Made by a program: the position numbers and the translations under genes
Part shown: positions 1-7,920 of the stretch, in pieces
Layout of the letters: the number at the start of each line of letters is the position of its first letter
How positions within the stretch are numbered: the stretch's first letter is position 1
The notes under the pieces: generated by a model
What the model saw: only the letters and a program-made list of their open reading frames with translations
Database searches by the model: none
What the model was told of the DNA's origin: nothing
Source of the DNA: Kibdelosporangium banguiense
Lineage (GTDB): Bacteria > Actinomycetota > Actinomycetes > Mycobacteriales > Pseudonocardiaceae
Direction of reading: 5' to 3'
Length of the DNA: 64,000 nucleotides
Assembly: GCF_017876405.1 (NCBI RefSeq)
Contig: NZ_JAGINW010000001.1
Location: 7,329,203-7,393,202, forward strand

Positions 1-707
1 GTTTCGACCTGCCCCAGGGTGGTTCGCTGGCGATCGTGGGGGAGTCCGGCTCGGGCAAGACGACCACCGCGCGGATAGTCGCGGGGCTGGAGACGGCGAC
101 CGGCGGGGAGATCCTCCTCGACGGCCGCCCGATCGCCGGGTCACGGAGCCGCCGCGGTGGACACGGCATCCAGATGGTGTTCCAGGACCCGTTCGGATCG
201 CTCGATCCCCGGCAGAAAGTCGGCAACGCCATCAGTGAAATCCTTGCGGTACGCCATACGCGGGCGGAGCGCCGGGCACAGGTGCTGAAACTGTTGTCAG
301 AGGTCGGTCTCGACGAGCGTCACGCCGGCGAGTATCCGGCCAATCTCTCCGGCGGGCAGCGGCAGCGGGTGGCGATTGCACGGGCTCTGGCGCAGCAGCC
401 GCGCGTCCTGATCCTCGACGAAGCTGTGTCGGCGCTTGACGTGAGCGTGCAGGCGCAGGTGCTCAACCTGTTGATCGACCTTCGAGCGCGGCTGGGCATC
501 TCCTACCTGTTCGTGTCCCACGATCTGGCTGTCGTACGGCAGGTCAGTGACCACTGTCTTGTGATGCAGCACGGTCGGGTCGTCGAACACGGCGCCACCG
601 GCGAGGTGCTGGACCACCCACAGGACCGGTACACACGACTGTTGCTGGACGCCGTCCCGCGTCCCGGTTGGACACCGCGCAGGCGTCCTTCGGTGTCAGC
701 GGTCTGA
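1..707 (+). CDS. Dipeptide/oligopeptide-type ABC transporter ATP-binding protein (5' end outside window)
   Basis: Cytoplasmic ATPase of a peptide/nickel-type ABC importer (DppF/OppF class). The reading frame is open from base 3, so the N-terminus lies upstream of the window. Visible motifs are Walker A GESGSGKT at once, a Q-loop (MVFQDPFGSLDPRQ, typical of OppF/DppF), the signature LSGGQRQRVAIARAL, Walker B VLILDEAVSALD and the switch His in VSHDL. The C-terminus ends shortly after the NBD with only a short tail. Its partner permease and binding protein are presumably upstream. The peptide-binding homologue at 25829 is too far away and in another operon, so pairing with it is unlikely. The class call is solid; the substrate is unknown. 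Confidence 0.9.
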   Translation, partial: FDLPQGGSLAIVGESGSGKTTTARIVAGLETATGGEILLDGRPIAGSRSRRGGHGIQMVFQDPFGSLDPRQKVGNAISEILAVRHTRAERRAQVLKLLSEVGLDERHAGEYPANLSGGQRQRVAIARALAQQPRVLILDEAVSALDVSVQAQVLNLLIDLRARLGISYLFVSHDLAVVRQVSDHCLVMQHGRVVEHGATGEVLDHPQDRYTRLLLDAVPRPGWTPRRRPSVSAV

Positions 708-785
708 GCAGGCTGAAGGACGTGTTGGGAACACGGCTGCGCTTGTTATGGAACAACCTTTACATTTCTGGCGGGAGGGACGGAC

Positions 786-1277
786 ATGGCTGTCGACGAC
801 AGCGACACATCTGAAGTCGTGGCCGTGAGCGTGCGCGATCCGAGTGAGGCGCCGCTGCTGCGCGGACAGCATTTCGTCAGCCCGTGGTTCCGCATGGATC
901 CCGATCGCTCCGAGCTGTTCGAACGGGCGAGTTATCTCGATCTCTCGCCGCATCCGTTCGGCGGCGAGGCGGGCTACGGCGACGACCTGGTCGAAGGATT
1001 CCACCTGGTGGCCATGCTCGACCACCTGGTCAACCACGTGCTCTGGTCGGAAGGGCCGTGCCTGGGCTGGAACTACGGGCTGGACCGGGTCCGCTTCGTG
1101 ACCCCCATCCGGTTCTCCGACCGGTTCCGCGTCCGCGGAACGGTCACTGACGTGATCGACCGCGGCGAACAGGGACACCTGCTCGTCCTTGACTACATCG
1201 GCGAGGTCGACGGCCGTGCACGCCCAGGGTTCGTCGCGACCCATCGCGTGCTGTGGACAACCCACCAGGCCGATTGA
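786..1277 (+). CDS. MaoC-like hot-dog fold protein
   Basis: A 163-residue protein resembling MaoC/NodN-type (R)-specific enoyl-CoA hydratases. The single hot-dog domain spans roughly residues 35-155: a DLVEGFHLVAMLDHLVNH segment that would form the central helix, then an LDRVRFVTPIRFSDRFRVRGTV strand pair typical of MaoC sequences. The start ATG follows a GGGAGGGAC ribosome site. The gene lies just upstream of an acyl-CoA/AMP ligase, so a step on a CoA thioester is likely. The canonical D-x-N-x-x-H catalytic pattern is not obvious, so it may be a non-catalytic or thioesterase-like member. Confidence 0.7.
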   Translation: MAVDDSDTSEVVAVSVRDPSEAPLLRGQHFVSPWFRMDPDRSELFERASYLDLSPHPFGGEAGYGDDLVEGFHLVAMLDHLVNHVLWSEGPCLGWNYGLDRVRFVTPIRFSDRFRVRGTVTDVIDRGEQGHLLVLDYIGEVDGRARPGFVATHRVLWTTHQAD

Positions 1278-1310
1278 CGCCTACCACCCATAGGAGAAGG
1301 AGAACCTTAC

Positions 1311-2873
1311 GTGCAGACGCAGCTGTCGGTCGATCTGACGCCGAATCACCGGGTCCTGCTTGAGTCGACGATCCCGGACGTCCTCGACCACGCCGCGCGG
1401 ACCTGGCCGGACAAGACGGCCCTGCATTTCGTCGAATCGGGAGAACGGCTCACGTGGTCGCAGGTGCGTGACGCCGTCGCACGGCTGCGTTCGGCACTGG
1501 TGGCGCTCGGGCTCCAACCCGGCGAGAAGGTCGGCATCATGCTGTGCAACCAGCTCGAATTCCCGCTGGCGTGGCTCGCGATCATCGAGGCGGGTGCCGT
1601 CGCGGTGCCCGTCAATCCGAAGTACACCCGGCGGGAAGTGGAGTTCGTGCTCGGCGACGCGGAGGCCTCATGGCTGATCGTCGCCGCGGACCTGGCCGAG
1701 CTCACCAGCGGAACGGTGCCGCCCGACCATGTCATCGTGACCGGCCCCTCGTTCGCCGAATTGCTCGACCATCCCGAAACAGCCCGGACGTACCAGGCCG
1801 GACGCGACGATCTCGTGGGCATCCAGTTCACCTCCGGAACCACTGGGCTGCCCAAGGGATGCCTGCACTCGCACGCGTACTGGCTGGAGCTCGGCGCCTA
1901 CGGCGCGGCGTTGTTCGACGACCCGCAGCACATCCTCGCCGACCATCCCTTCCACTACATGCAGAACCTGTCGTATCTGATGCTGGCCTTCGCCGGTGGC
2001 GGCCAGCTGCATGTCACGCCTGGGCTGAGCAGGCGCAAGTTCCTGCGCTGGCTCATCGACCACGAGATCGACCACGCCTGGATCGACGAGGGCATGCTGG
2101 ACTTCCCGCCGTCCGAGTTGGACAGTCAGCTCCCGCTGCGCAAAGCGCCGGTCGCCGCGGTCCCGCCGGCGCTGCACCGGCCGTTGGAGGAGCGCTTCCA
2201 CCTCATGGCAAGAGACTTGTACGGCAGCAACGAGGTCGGGATCGGTACGTTCGTGCCGTGGGAACGCCCGGATCTCATGGGGGACGGATCCATGGGCTGG
2301 TGCGTGCCCAACCGAGAGTCCAAAGTGGTCGATTCGGATGGCCATGAGCTCCCGCCCGGACAGGCCGGGGAACTCTGTTTCCGTGGCCGCGGGCTGATGC
2401 TCGGCTACCACAACCGGCCTGAGGCCAACGCCGAACTCTTCCTGCCAGGCGGCTGGTTCCGTACCGGGGACCTGGTGCGCAAGACCGAGGACGGAAGGCA
2501 CTACTTCATCGGCCGCACCCGGGACATGGTGCGGCGCAGCGGTGAGAGCATCTCCTGCGCCGAAGTCGAGATGCACATCCTGGCGCATCCGGAGGTGGCC
2601 GATGCCGCCGTCATCCCAGTGCCCGATCCCGACCGTGACGAGGAGGTCAAGGCCATCGTGGTGCGTAAGCCCGGTGCTGCTCTCACCGTCGCGGCCCTCA
2701 TCGCGTGGTGCCGCGAAGGCCTGGCGTCGTTCAAGGTTCCGCGCTATGTGGAGTTCCGCGAGGAACTGCCCCTCACCAGCAGCGGCAAGATCGCCAAGGC
2801 GGCGCTCAAGGCCGAGGCCCCTTTCACCGCCGGCGTCGTCGATGTGCTCGCCCCGGCAGCCGATCTGGTCTGA
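1311..2873 (+). CDS. Acyl-CoA synthetase / AMP-dependent ligase (ANL superfamily)
   Basis: Adenylate-forming enzyme of 520 residues, full length for the family. It activates a carboxylic acid with ATP and normally transfers it to CoA. Visible motifs are the P-loop FTSGTTGLPKG (about residue 170), YGSNEVG (A5-like), GWFRTGDLV (A7), GRTRDMVRRSGESIS (A8 hinge) and the C-terminal SSGKIAK with the catalytic lysine. The overall look is closest to CaiC/crotonobetaine-carnitine-CoA-ligase-like and medium-chain ligases. The GTG start at 1311 follows AGGAGAAGGAG. It appears co-transcribed with the MaoC-like gene 33 bp upstream and ends at a strong hairpin. Substrate unknown. Confidence 0.88.
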   Translation: MQTQLSVDLTPNHRVLLESTIPDVLDHAARTWPDKTALHFVESGERLTWSQVRDAVARLRSALVALGLQPGEKVGIMLCNQLEFPLAWLAIIEAGAVAVPVNPKYTRREVEFVLGDAEASWLIVAADLAELTSGTVPPDHVIVTGPSFAELLDHPETARTYQAGRDDLVGIQFTSGTTGLPKGCLHSHAYWLELGAYGAALFDDPQHILADHPFHYMQNLSYLMLAFAGGGQLHVTPGLSRRKFLRWLIDHEIDHAWIDEGMLDFPPSELDSQLPLRKAPVAAVPPALHRPLEERFHLMARDLYGSNEVGIGTFVPWERPDLMGDGSMGWCVPNRESKVVDSDGHELPPGQAGELCFRGRGLMLGYHNRPEANAELFLPGGWFRTGDLVRKTEDGRHYFIGRTRDMVRRSGESISCAEVEMHILAHPEVADAAVIPVPDPDRDEEVKAIVVRKPGAALTVAALIAWCREGLASFKVPRYVEFREELPLTSSGKIAKAALKAEAPFTAGVVDVLAPAADLV

Positions 2874-2878
2874 CGGCC

Positions 2879-2909
2879 GAGTGGGGCCGCGCGCGTGCCG
2901 GCCCCACTC
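2879..2909. terminator. Bidirectional terminator hairpin
   Basis: Perfect 11-bp inverted repeat (GAGTGGGGCCG / CGGCCCCACTC) around a 9-nt loop, lying between the stop of the AMP-ligase and the stop of the convergent TetR gene. Its position serves both genes. There is no T-tract, as is usual in actinomycetes. Confidence 0.75.
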
Positions 2910-3504
2910 ACCGGACGAGCGTGACAGGTTCGCGCAGCGGCAGTGTCGCGAAGAACGCGTCCACGACGCGCAGCTGGCGCTCGCGGGTCCAGATCTCGGG
3001 GTGCTCGATCGCCGACAATGTGAGGCCGTTGACCCAGGCGCGCATCAGGTCGACGGCGAACTCGAGGTCCGCCTCGTCCACGAGCGCCGCCACGTGGTCG
3101 CGGTAGACGCCGCGCATCAGGGGTTCCAGCCGGACGAAGAACGCGTCGATGGCCGGTTCGGCGTCGCGGTGGGCGAGCAGCGCGATCCGCGCCCGCTCCA
3201 TGATCAGCCCGTCCTCGGCCAGGGGCAGGGCCCACTCCACCACCCGGTGCAGCCGTTCGGCCGGATCGCCGACCGACTGCATCTCCTCGTTGAACTCCGC
3301 GATGTCCTGCTCGAAGGCGGTCAGGATGCCCTCGATCAACGCCTCCCGGTTGGGGAAGTAGTGCGTGATGAGCGACATCGAGCCGCCCATCCGCTGAGCC
3401 AGGTTGCGGAGCGTGAACTTGGCGAACCCGCCTTCGCTCAGCGCGGCGACCGCGGCCTCGACGATCTCGCGCGACCGCTGCTCGGGGTCCACGTACTTCG
3501 GCAA
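2908..3504 (-). CDS. TetR/AcrR family regulator (BetI-like)
   Basis: A 198-residue one-component repressor. The N-terminal HTH (residues 10-58) contains REIVEAAVAALSEGGFAKFTLRNLAQRMGGSMSLITHYF, the TetR signature, with the GGSMSLITHYFPNREALI wording seen in BetI-like proteins. The C-terminal ligand domain is all-helical. It is divergent from the flavoprotein gene at 3633 across 128 bp, so that gene is the most likely target. The ligand is unknown; an amine or betaine is a guess based on the BetI resemblance and the neighbouring amine-oxidase-type enzyme. Confidence 0.85.
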   Translation of the reverse strand: MPKYVDPEQRSREIVEAAVAALSEGGFAKFTLRNLAQRMGGSMSLITHYFPNREALIEGILTAFEQDIAEFNEEMQSVGDPAERLHRVVEWALPLAEDGLIMERARIALLAHRDAEPAIDAFFVRLEPLMRGVYRDHVAALVDEADLEFAVDLMRAWVNGLTLSAIEHPEIWTRERQLRVVDAFFATLPLREPVTLVR

Positions 3505-3632
3505 CCTCGTACCTCCCAGTCCGCCAGTCCGTGACGTTACAGCGCCTGCGCGACGCCGGACACACCACCGATTTCATGTAGCAATCTTTACGTGAAGTAA
3601 TATAACATCCGTTCCATAAAGGAGCCCTGACG
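3505..3632. promoter_or_regulatory. Divergent promoter/operator region between TetR and flavoprotein genes
   Basis: 128-bp intergenic stretch whose middle (about 3584-3608) is strikingly AT-rich for this genome: CTTTACGTGAAGTAATATAA. It contains the near-palindrome CTTTACGTGAAG and TATA-like boxes on both strands, so it probably holds both promoters and the TetR operator. The flavoprotein has a good ribosome site (AAGGAG) at about 3618. The boundaries of promoter and operator are inference. Confidence 0.45.
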
Positions 3633-5054
3633 ATGACGATCGTTCACCGTGTCACCACCGCTGACCCTGTCCGTGCGCTCGTGGACGCCGAACCTGTGCC
3701 GTTCTGGCTCGACGATCCGGCGCGGCCGGCACCCGTGGCCGCGCTGGCCGGGGAGGAGCACTGCGATCTCGTCGTGGTCGGCGGCGGCTACTGCGGGCTG
3801 TGGACCGCTTTGCTTGCCAAAGAACGACATCCAGGCCGGGACGTGATCCTCATCGAGGCGCGCGAGGTCGGTTGGGCCGCCTCAGGACGCAACGGCGGCT
3901 TCTGCGACGCCAACCTCACCCACGGATTCAACAACGGCCTGGCACGTTGGCCTGACGAACTGACCGAACTGCAACGGCTCGGGATGGAAAACCTCGACGG
4001 CATCGAGGAAACCGTGCGTCGCTACGGCATCGACTGCGACTGGGAACGCACCGGCACGATCAACGTCGCCACCCGTCCACACGAGACCGAACACCTGCGC
4101 GAGGAAGCCGAGCTCGCGAAAAGCTACGGCACAACCTACGAATTCCTCGGCACGGACGCCGTGCGCGCCGAGGTGGCATCGCCGACCTACCTCGCCGGGC
4201 TACGCGACCGCGACGGCTGCGCGCTGGTCAACCCGGCAAAGCTCGCGTGGGGACTGCGGGAGGCCTGCGCCCGACTGGGCGTGCGGATCTTCGAGCGCAC
4301 CCACGCGACCGGCCTCAGCCGCCGGGGCGCCAGCATGGTCGTCACCACCGGCTACGGACGCATCGTGGCCCGCCACGTCGTGCTGGCCACCAACGCGTTC
4401 CCGTCCCTGCTGCGCCGGGCACGGCCGTACGTGATTCCCGTGTACGACTACGTGCTGGTCACCGAACCGCTGACCCAGTCGCAACAAGACTCCCTCGGCT
4501 GGCACAACCGCCAGGGCATGGGCGACGCGGCCAACCAGTTCCACTACTACCGGCTCACCCCGGACAACCGGATCCTGTGGGGCGGCTACGACGCGATCTA
4601 CCACTACGGCGCCAAGTTGTCGGCCGAACTGGACCAGCGCCCGGACACGTTCAAGGTCCTGGCGACGAACTTCTTCGACACCTTCCCTCAGCTGGAAGGC
4701 ATCCGCTTCACCCACAGCTGGGGTGGAGTCATCGACACGTGCACCCGGTTCTCGGCCTTCTTCGGCACCGCCGCGCGAGGCCAGGTCGCCTACGCACTCG
4801 GCTTCACCGGCCACGGCGTCGGCGCGACCCGGTTCGCCGCCCAAGTCATGCTCGACCGCCTCGACGGCGCGCGCACGTCACGCACCGAGCTGAACATGGT
4901 CCGCAGCAAGCCGTTGCCGTTCCCACCCGAACCGGTCCGTTGGCTCGGCGTGGAACTCACCCGGCGCTCCATGGCACGCGCCGACAGCAACAGCGGCAAA
5001 CGAAACCTGTGGCTGCAAGCCATGGACGCCATCGGCCTCGGCTTCGACAGCTGA
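3633..5054 (+). CDS. FAD-dependent oxidoreductase (DadA/gamma-glutamylputrescine oxidase-like)
   Basis: A 473-residue flavoprotein of the DAO superfamily. The dinucleotide-binding segment CDLVVVGGGYCGLWTALLAKE (about residues 48-68) is followed by the family hallmark VGWAASGRNGGFCDANLTHG (about 86-105), as in PuuB-like and glycine/sarcosine oxidase-like enzymes. The C-terminal GFTGHGVGATRFAAQVMLD is the flavin-closing motif. Such enzymes oxidise amines or amino acids to imines with FAD. The ATG follows ATAAAGGAGCCC. The divergent TetR gene is the likely regulator. Substrate unknown; polyamine or betaine-like amines are plausible. Confidence 0.85.
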   Translation: MTIVHRVTTADPVRALVDAEPVPFWLDDPARPAPVAALAGEEHCDLVVVGGGYCGLWTALLAKERHPGRDVILIEAREVGWAASGRNGGFCDANLTHGFNNGLARWPDELTELQRLGMENLDGIEETVRRYGIDCDWERTGTINVATRPHETEHLREEAELAKSYGTTYEFLGTDAVRAEVASPTYLAGLRDRDGCALVNPAKLAWGLREACARLGVRIFERTHATGLSRRGASMVVTTGYGRIVARHVVLATNAFPSLLRRARPYVIPVYDYVLVTEPLTQSQQDSLGWHNRQGMGDAANQFHYYRLTPDNRILWGGYDAIYHYGAKLSAELDQRPDTFKVLATNFFDTFPQLEGIRFTHSWGGVIDTCTRFSAFFGTAARGQVAYALGFTGHGVGATRFAAQVMLDRLDGARTSRTELNMVRSKPLPFPPEPVRWLGVELTRRSMARADSNSGKRNLWLQAMDAIGLGFDS

Positions 5055-5088
5055 ACAGCCGGCCGACAATCCTGGAGGCCTGTTCGGA

Positions 5089-5649
5089 TCAGGTCAATGC
5101 GGAGTCGAGGGCGCGTTCGAGCAGCCGTCGCCACCCGGGGGGTGCGGCGGGGTCGCGGCTTGCTGTGCCGGACAACCAGAGGAGACCGAAGAGGTCGTCC
5201 TCAGTGAAGTCGGCCGAGAGCGCGCCCTCACGGTGTGCTTCGCGCACGAGGTCCTGTCCTAGGCGGGCAGATACGTCGCACACTCCGAGCAATGCGACCG
5301 CGTCGGGGTAACGGCGCAGGACCGCGTCGTTCAGGGCAGGATCCTGGTGCTGCAGGTCGATCATCCCGTGGACGAACGTCCGCAGCCGCTCCTTAACCGT
5401 GGGCTTGGCCATCACGGCGGCGCCCAGGGCCTGCAGGCGGGCACCGGCGACGTCGGGGATGACCGCGTCGATGAGGCCTTCGCGGGTGCCGAAACGGTTG
5501 TAGAGCGTGCCGACGCTCACCCCCGCGGCCTTCGCGATCTCCTGGATAGGCGCGTCGAGCCCCTTGGTCAGGAAGACGTCGAGCGCCGCGGCTCGCAGTT
5601 TGGCCGCGTTGTCGCGTGCGTCCCGGCGCAGTGCCTTCGGTTCTGCCAT
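5089..5649 (-). CDS. TetR/AcrR family regulator
   Basis: A 186-residue regulator read from the ATG of MAEPKALRRD. A longer in-frame start at 5682 exists but would run into the operator. The HTH (about residues 8-55) reads KLRAAALDVFLTKGLDAPIQEIAKAAGVSVGTLYNRFGTREGLI. The C-terminal domain resembles SbtR-like regulators (LGVCDVSARLGQDLVREAHREGALSADFTEDDL). It is divergent from the DsbA-like/SDR operon, and the gap contains two matching operator palindromes, so it very probably represses both itself and that operon. Confidence 0.88.
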   Translation of the reverse strand: MAEPKALRRDARDNAAKLRAAALDVFLTKGLDAPIQEIAKAAGVSVGTLYNRFGTREGLIDAVIPDVAGARLQALGAAVMAKPTVKERLRTFVHGMIDLQHQDPALNDAVLRRYPDAVALLGVCDVSARLGQDLVREAHREGALSADFTEDDLFGLLWLSGTASRDPAAPPGWRRLLERALDSALT

Positions 5650-5665
5650 GTCCACCCCGTCACAT

Positions 5666-5720
5666 CTTGAACCCACCTTCAAGTTACGTGCTACGGTCCT
5701 ATCTTGAAGGTAGGTTCAGT
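5666..5720. promoter_or_regulatory. Double TetR operator (two 18-bp inverted-repeat sites)
   Basis: Site 1 at 5666-5683 is CTTGAACCCACCTTCAAG, with perfect 6-bp arms. Site 2 at 5703-5720 is CTTGAAGGTAGGTTCAGT. The reverse complement of site 1 matches site 2 at 16 of 18 positions, and the centres are 37 bp apart. Both lie between the divergent TetR and DsbA-like genes. The location and duplication strongly suggest the binding sites of the adjacent TetR protein; binding itself is inference. Confidence 0.8.
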
Positions 5721-5740
5721 TTACCGGAGGTGATCCTCGG

Positions 5741-6406
5741 ATGGAGCCGGCGACAGAAACGGCCACCCGGCTGACGATCGACGTGTGGGCGGACGTGCTG
5801 TGCCCCTGGTGCTACGTGGGGGAGCAGCGCCTGGGCACCGCCGTCGAGCGGTCCGCGCACGCGGGCGATATCGAGCTGAAGATCCATACGTTCCAGCTCG
5901 ACCCGGCCGCCGGGACGACGGTCACGCCCACTCTGAGCTTCCTGACCAAGAAGTACGGCGTGTCCGAGGCGCAGGGACGGGCAATGGAACAGGGATTGGC
6001 CGAGCAGGCGGCCGGGGAAGGGCTGAAGTACGAGGTCCATCGGCCGATGCGCAACACCTTGGACATGCTGCGTCTGGTGCACCTGGGTGCCGAGTACGGC
6101 GTGGCCTGGGAGTACCTGCGTGCGATGCAGGCTGAGGTCTTCGCCGGCAACTTCGATGCCTTCGAGCACGGCACGCTCATCCGTCTCGGCGAACAGTTGG
6201 GTATCCCCGGCGGCGAGATTCGGGACGTGCTCGCCAGCGATCGTTACGCGGATGCCGTGCGTGCCGACCATGCCGAGGCTGAGCGGCTGGGGGCGCGCGG
6301 CGTGCCGTTCACCGTCCTCGGTGGACGCCTGGGCATCCCTGGTGCCGTGAGTGTCGACCAGTATGTCGCCGCGATCGATCAGGCATGGGAGCAGGTCAAT
6401 GGCTGA
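5741..6406 (+). CDS. DsbA family oxidoreductase (FrnE-like)
   Basis: A 221-residue thioredoxin-fold protein of the DsbA/FrnE (2-hydroxychromene-2-carboxylate isomerase-like) family. The N-terminal strand DVWADVLCPWCYVGEQRL carries a CPWC redox motif at about residues 24-27, followed by the helical insertion and then the cis-proline region RGVPFTVL (about 187-194). There is no signal peptide, so it is cytosolic. The start is preceded by CCGGAGGTGATC. It heads a three-gene operon with a 41-aa peptide gene overlapping its stop and an SDR. Likely function: thiol-disulfide exchange or a glutathione/mycothiol-type isomerisation under TetR control. Confidence 0.88.
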   Translation: MEPATETATRLTIDVWADVLCPWCYVGEQRLGTAVERSAHAGDIELKIHTFQLDPAAGTTVTPTLSFLTKKYGVSEAQGRAMEQGLAEQAAGEGLKYEVHRPMRNTLDMLRLVHLGAEYGVAWEYLRAMQAEVFAGNFDAFEHGTLIRLGEQLGIPGGEIRDVLASDRYADAVRADHAEAERLGARGVPFTVLGGRLGIPGAVSVDQYVAAIDQAWEQVNG

Positions 6407-6524
6407 GGACACGCCAGCGTCGCCTTTGGTGCTCATCGAGACCGAGGCGGATGGCTACTGCGACCCGGTAAGCGGGGCGTGTGCGTGGCCGGGTGCTGAA
6501 CAACAACCAGTAAGAGAGGAATAG
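6399..6524 (+). CDS. 41-residue small protein with paired cysteines
   Basis: Small reading frame whose ATG overlaps the last codons of the DsbA-like gene (ATGGCTGA arrangement) and whose stop is 2 bp before the SDR start, so it sits tightly inside the operon. The peptide contains an acidic first half (MAEDTPASPLVLIETEADG) and the motif YCDPVSGACAWPG with two cysteines six residues apart. No signal peptide. The spacing and overlap support translation. A redox substrate of the DsbA-like enzyme, a small regulatory peptide or a RiPP-like leader are all possible; no function is assigned. Confidence 0.5.
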   Translation: MAEDTPASPLVLIETEADGYCDPVSGACAWPGAEQQPVREE

Positions 6525-6526
6525 CT

Positions 6527-7192
6527 GTGCCTGTCATCGCCATCGTCGGAGCCGGCCCCGGGCTCGGAATCCAGATCGCTCATGCCTTCGGCGCCAAGGG
6601 GTTCAAGGTCGCCCTGGTGGCCCGCAACGCCGGGAAACTCGACGCCCTCGTGGCGGAGTTGCACGCCGAGGGGATCGAGGCCGCCGGGTTCACCGGCGAC
6701 ATCGGCAAGCCCGAGACCGTCGCTGAGGCGTTCACCCGGATCAAGGAACGCTTCGGCCCGGTCGACGTCCTGGAGTTCTCTCCCGCTGACCAGGCCCTCG
6801 GTGCCACGGGGGTTCTCGAGGTCACCCCGGAGACCCTTCAGCCGCAGATCGACTTCTACATCACCGGCGCCATCCAGGCCGTCAAACAGGTGGCGCCCGA
6901 CATGATCGCGGCCAAGTCCGGGGCGATCCTCATCACCACCGGCGGCGGCTCCATCACGCCGGTGCCGTTCCTGGCGAATATCAACATCGCCGCCGCGGGG
7001 CTACGCAACTGGACCCTGAACCTGCACAACGAACTCAAGCCGCAGGGCATCTACGTCGCGCACATCGCCATCAGTGCGTGGATCGGCGCGGGTCATCCGG
7101 GCGCCGCTCCCGATGTCATCGCGCGTAGCTACGTCGAGCTGTACGAAACCCGCGCCGAACCGGAACTGCACTACATCGCACTCGGCAAGTGA
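6527..7192 (+). CDS. SDR-family protein lacking the usual Tyr-Lys catalytic pair
   Basis: A 221-residue Rossmann-fold protein. The N-terminal AIVGAGPGLGIQIAHAF is the SDR NAD(P)-binding TGxxxGxG variant, and NAGKLDALVAEL fits the NADP-binding region. The Ser region (ILITTGGGSITPVPF) is present, but the expected YxxxK is replaced by NINIAAAGLRNW, so the canonical tyrosine and lysine are absent. It may be an NADP-binding sensor (NmrA-like role) or use a different mechanism. GTG start with AGAGAGGAATAG upstream. It is the third gene of the TetR-controlled operon. Confidence 0.8.
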   Translation: MPVIAIVGAGPGLGIQIAHAFGAKGFKVALVARNAGKLDALVAELHAEGIEAAGFTGDIGKPETVAEAFTRIKERFGPVDVLEFSPADQALGATGVLEVTPETLQPQIDFYITGAIQAVKQVAPDMIAAKSGAILITTGGGSITPVPFLANINIAAAGLRNWTLNLHNELKPQGIYVAHIAISAWIGAGHPGAAPDVIARSYVELYETRAEPELHYIALGK

Positions 7193-7425
7193 CAGCCCGC
7201 CCACTCGATGTGTCCGGCGACGGCTGATTCGGGCGAATTCGTCGATGATTCGGAGAAACTTGTGCCCGAATGGGTACGCATTCCCGCAACTTTGAATTGT
7301 GATGTATCTGTGGCGAACCCTTGGGTGTGTGCGTGATTTTCCCGGTGTCCGGCTGCTGCAATGTGGCTGCAATCTGTTCTTCTATGCTCCCCGCTGCACG
7401 GCTGAATCGTCCATAAGGGAGCGTA

Positions 7426-7881
7426 GTGTCGAATCATCGGGAACAGATCTTTCAGGCGGCACAGGGAAAGGTGTCCGAGGAGCTGCTCGGGGCGACGTTC
7501 GCGAAGCCACGGGGCGCGACGACGGCCGCGGCGGGTGGCGGGATCGCCGGGGCCATCGGCGGCAAGTGGGCAGGCTCGCAGCACAAAGGGGCGGCAGCCG
7601 CCGGCATCCAGCTCGGCAATCCCGGGGCTGTCGCGGTCACGCCGACCAGTCTCGTGACGATGGCGGTCGGCGTCAGCTTCAGCGGCCAGATCAAGGAGGT
7701 CAAGGAGGTCCTCAGCGTCGTGCCCCTGGCCGCCGTGGACTCCGTCGAGGTCAAGCGGATGGGCCTGGCCGGCGTGATGGAGATATCGGTCGCCGGCACG
7801 TCCTTCAAGCTTGAGGGCAAGGTGCCTGACATGCGCGAATTCGCCGACGCTTTCGCACGGGCGAAGGCCGGCACGTTCTGA
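7426..7881 (+). CDS. Conserved hypothetical protein with glycine-rich segment and PH-like C-terminus
   Basis: A 151-residue protein with a GTG start after AGGGAGCG. Residues about 30-65 are a Gly/Ala-rich stretch (TTAAAGGGIAGAIGGKWAG) that could be a glycine-zipper or membrane-associating segment. Residues 70-145 form a predicted beta-rich domain with hydrophobic alternation (TMAVGVSFSGQIKEVKEVLSVVPLAAVDSVEVKRMGLAG) ending in a helix (MREFADAFARAKAG), reminiscent of bacterial PH-like domains. Monocistronic, followed by a strong terminator. Function unknown. Confidence 0.65.
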   Translation: MSNHREQIFQAAQGKVSEELLGATFAKPRGATTAAAGGGIAGAIGGKWAGSQHKGAAAAGIQLGNPGAVAVTPTSLVTMAVGVSFSGQIKEVKEVLSVVPLAAVDSVEVKRMGLAGVMEISVAGTSFKLEGKVPDMREFADAFARAKAGTF

Positions 7882-7891
7882 CCGCGAATCG

Positions 7892-7920
7892 GGCCCGCCG
7901 CCTCTGGGACGCGGCGGGCC
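7892..7920 (+). terminator. Intrinsic terminator hairpin
   Basis: Perfect 10-bp stem GGCCCGCCGC / GCGGCGGGCC around a 9-nt loop, 11 bp after the stop codon of the preceding gene and followed by TTG. Confidence 0.8.
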
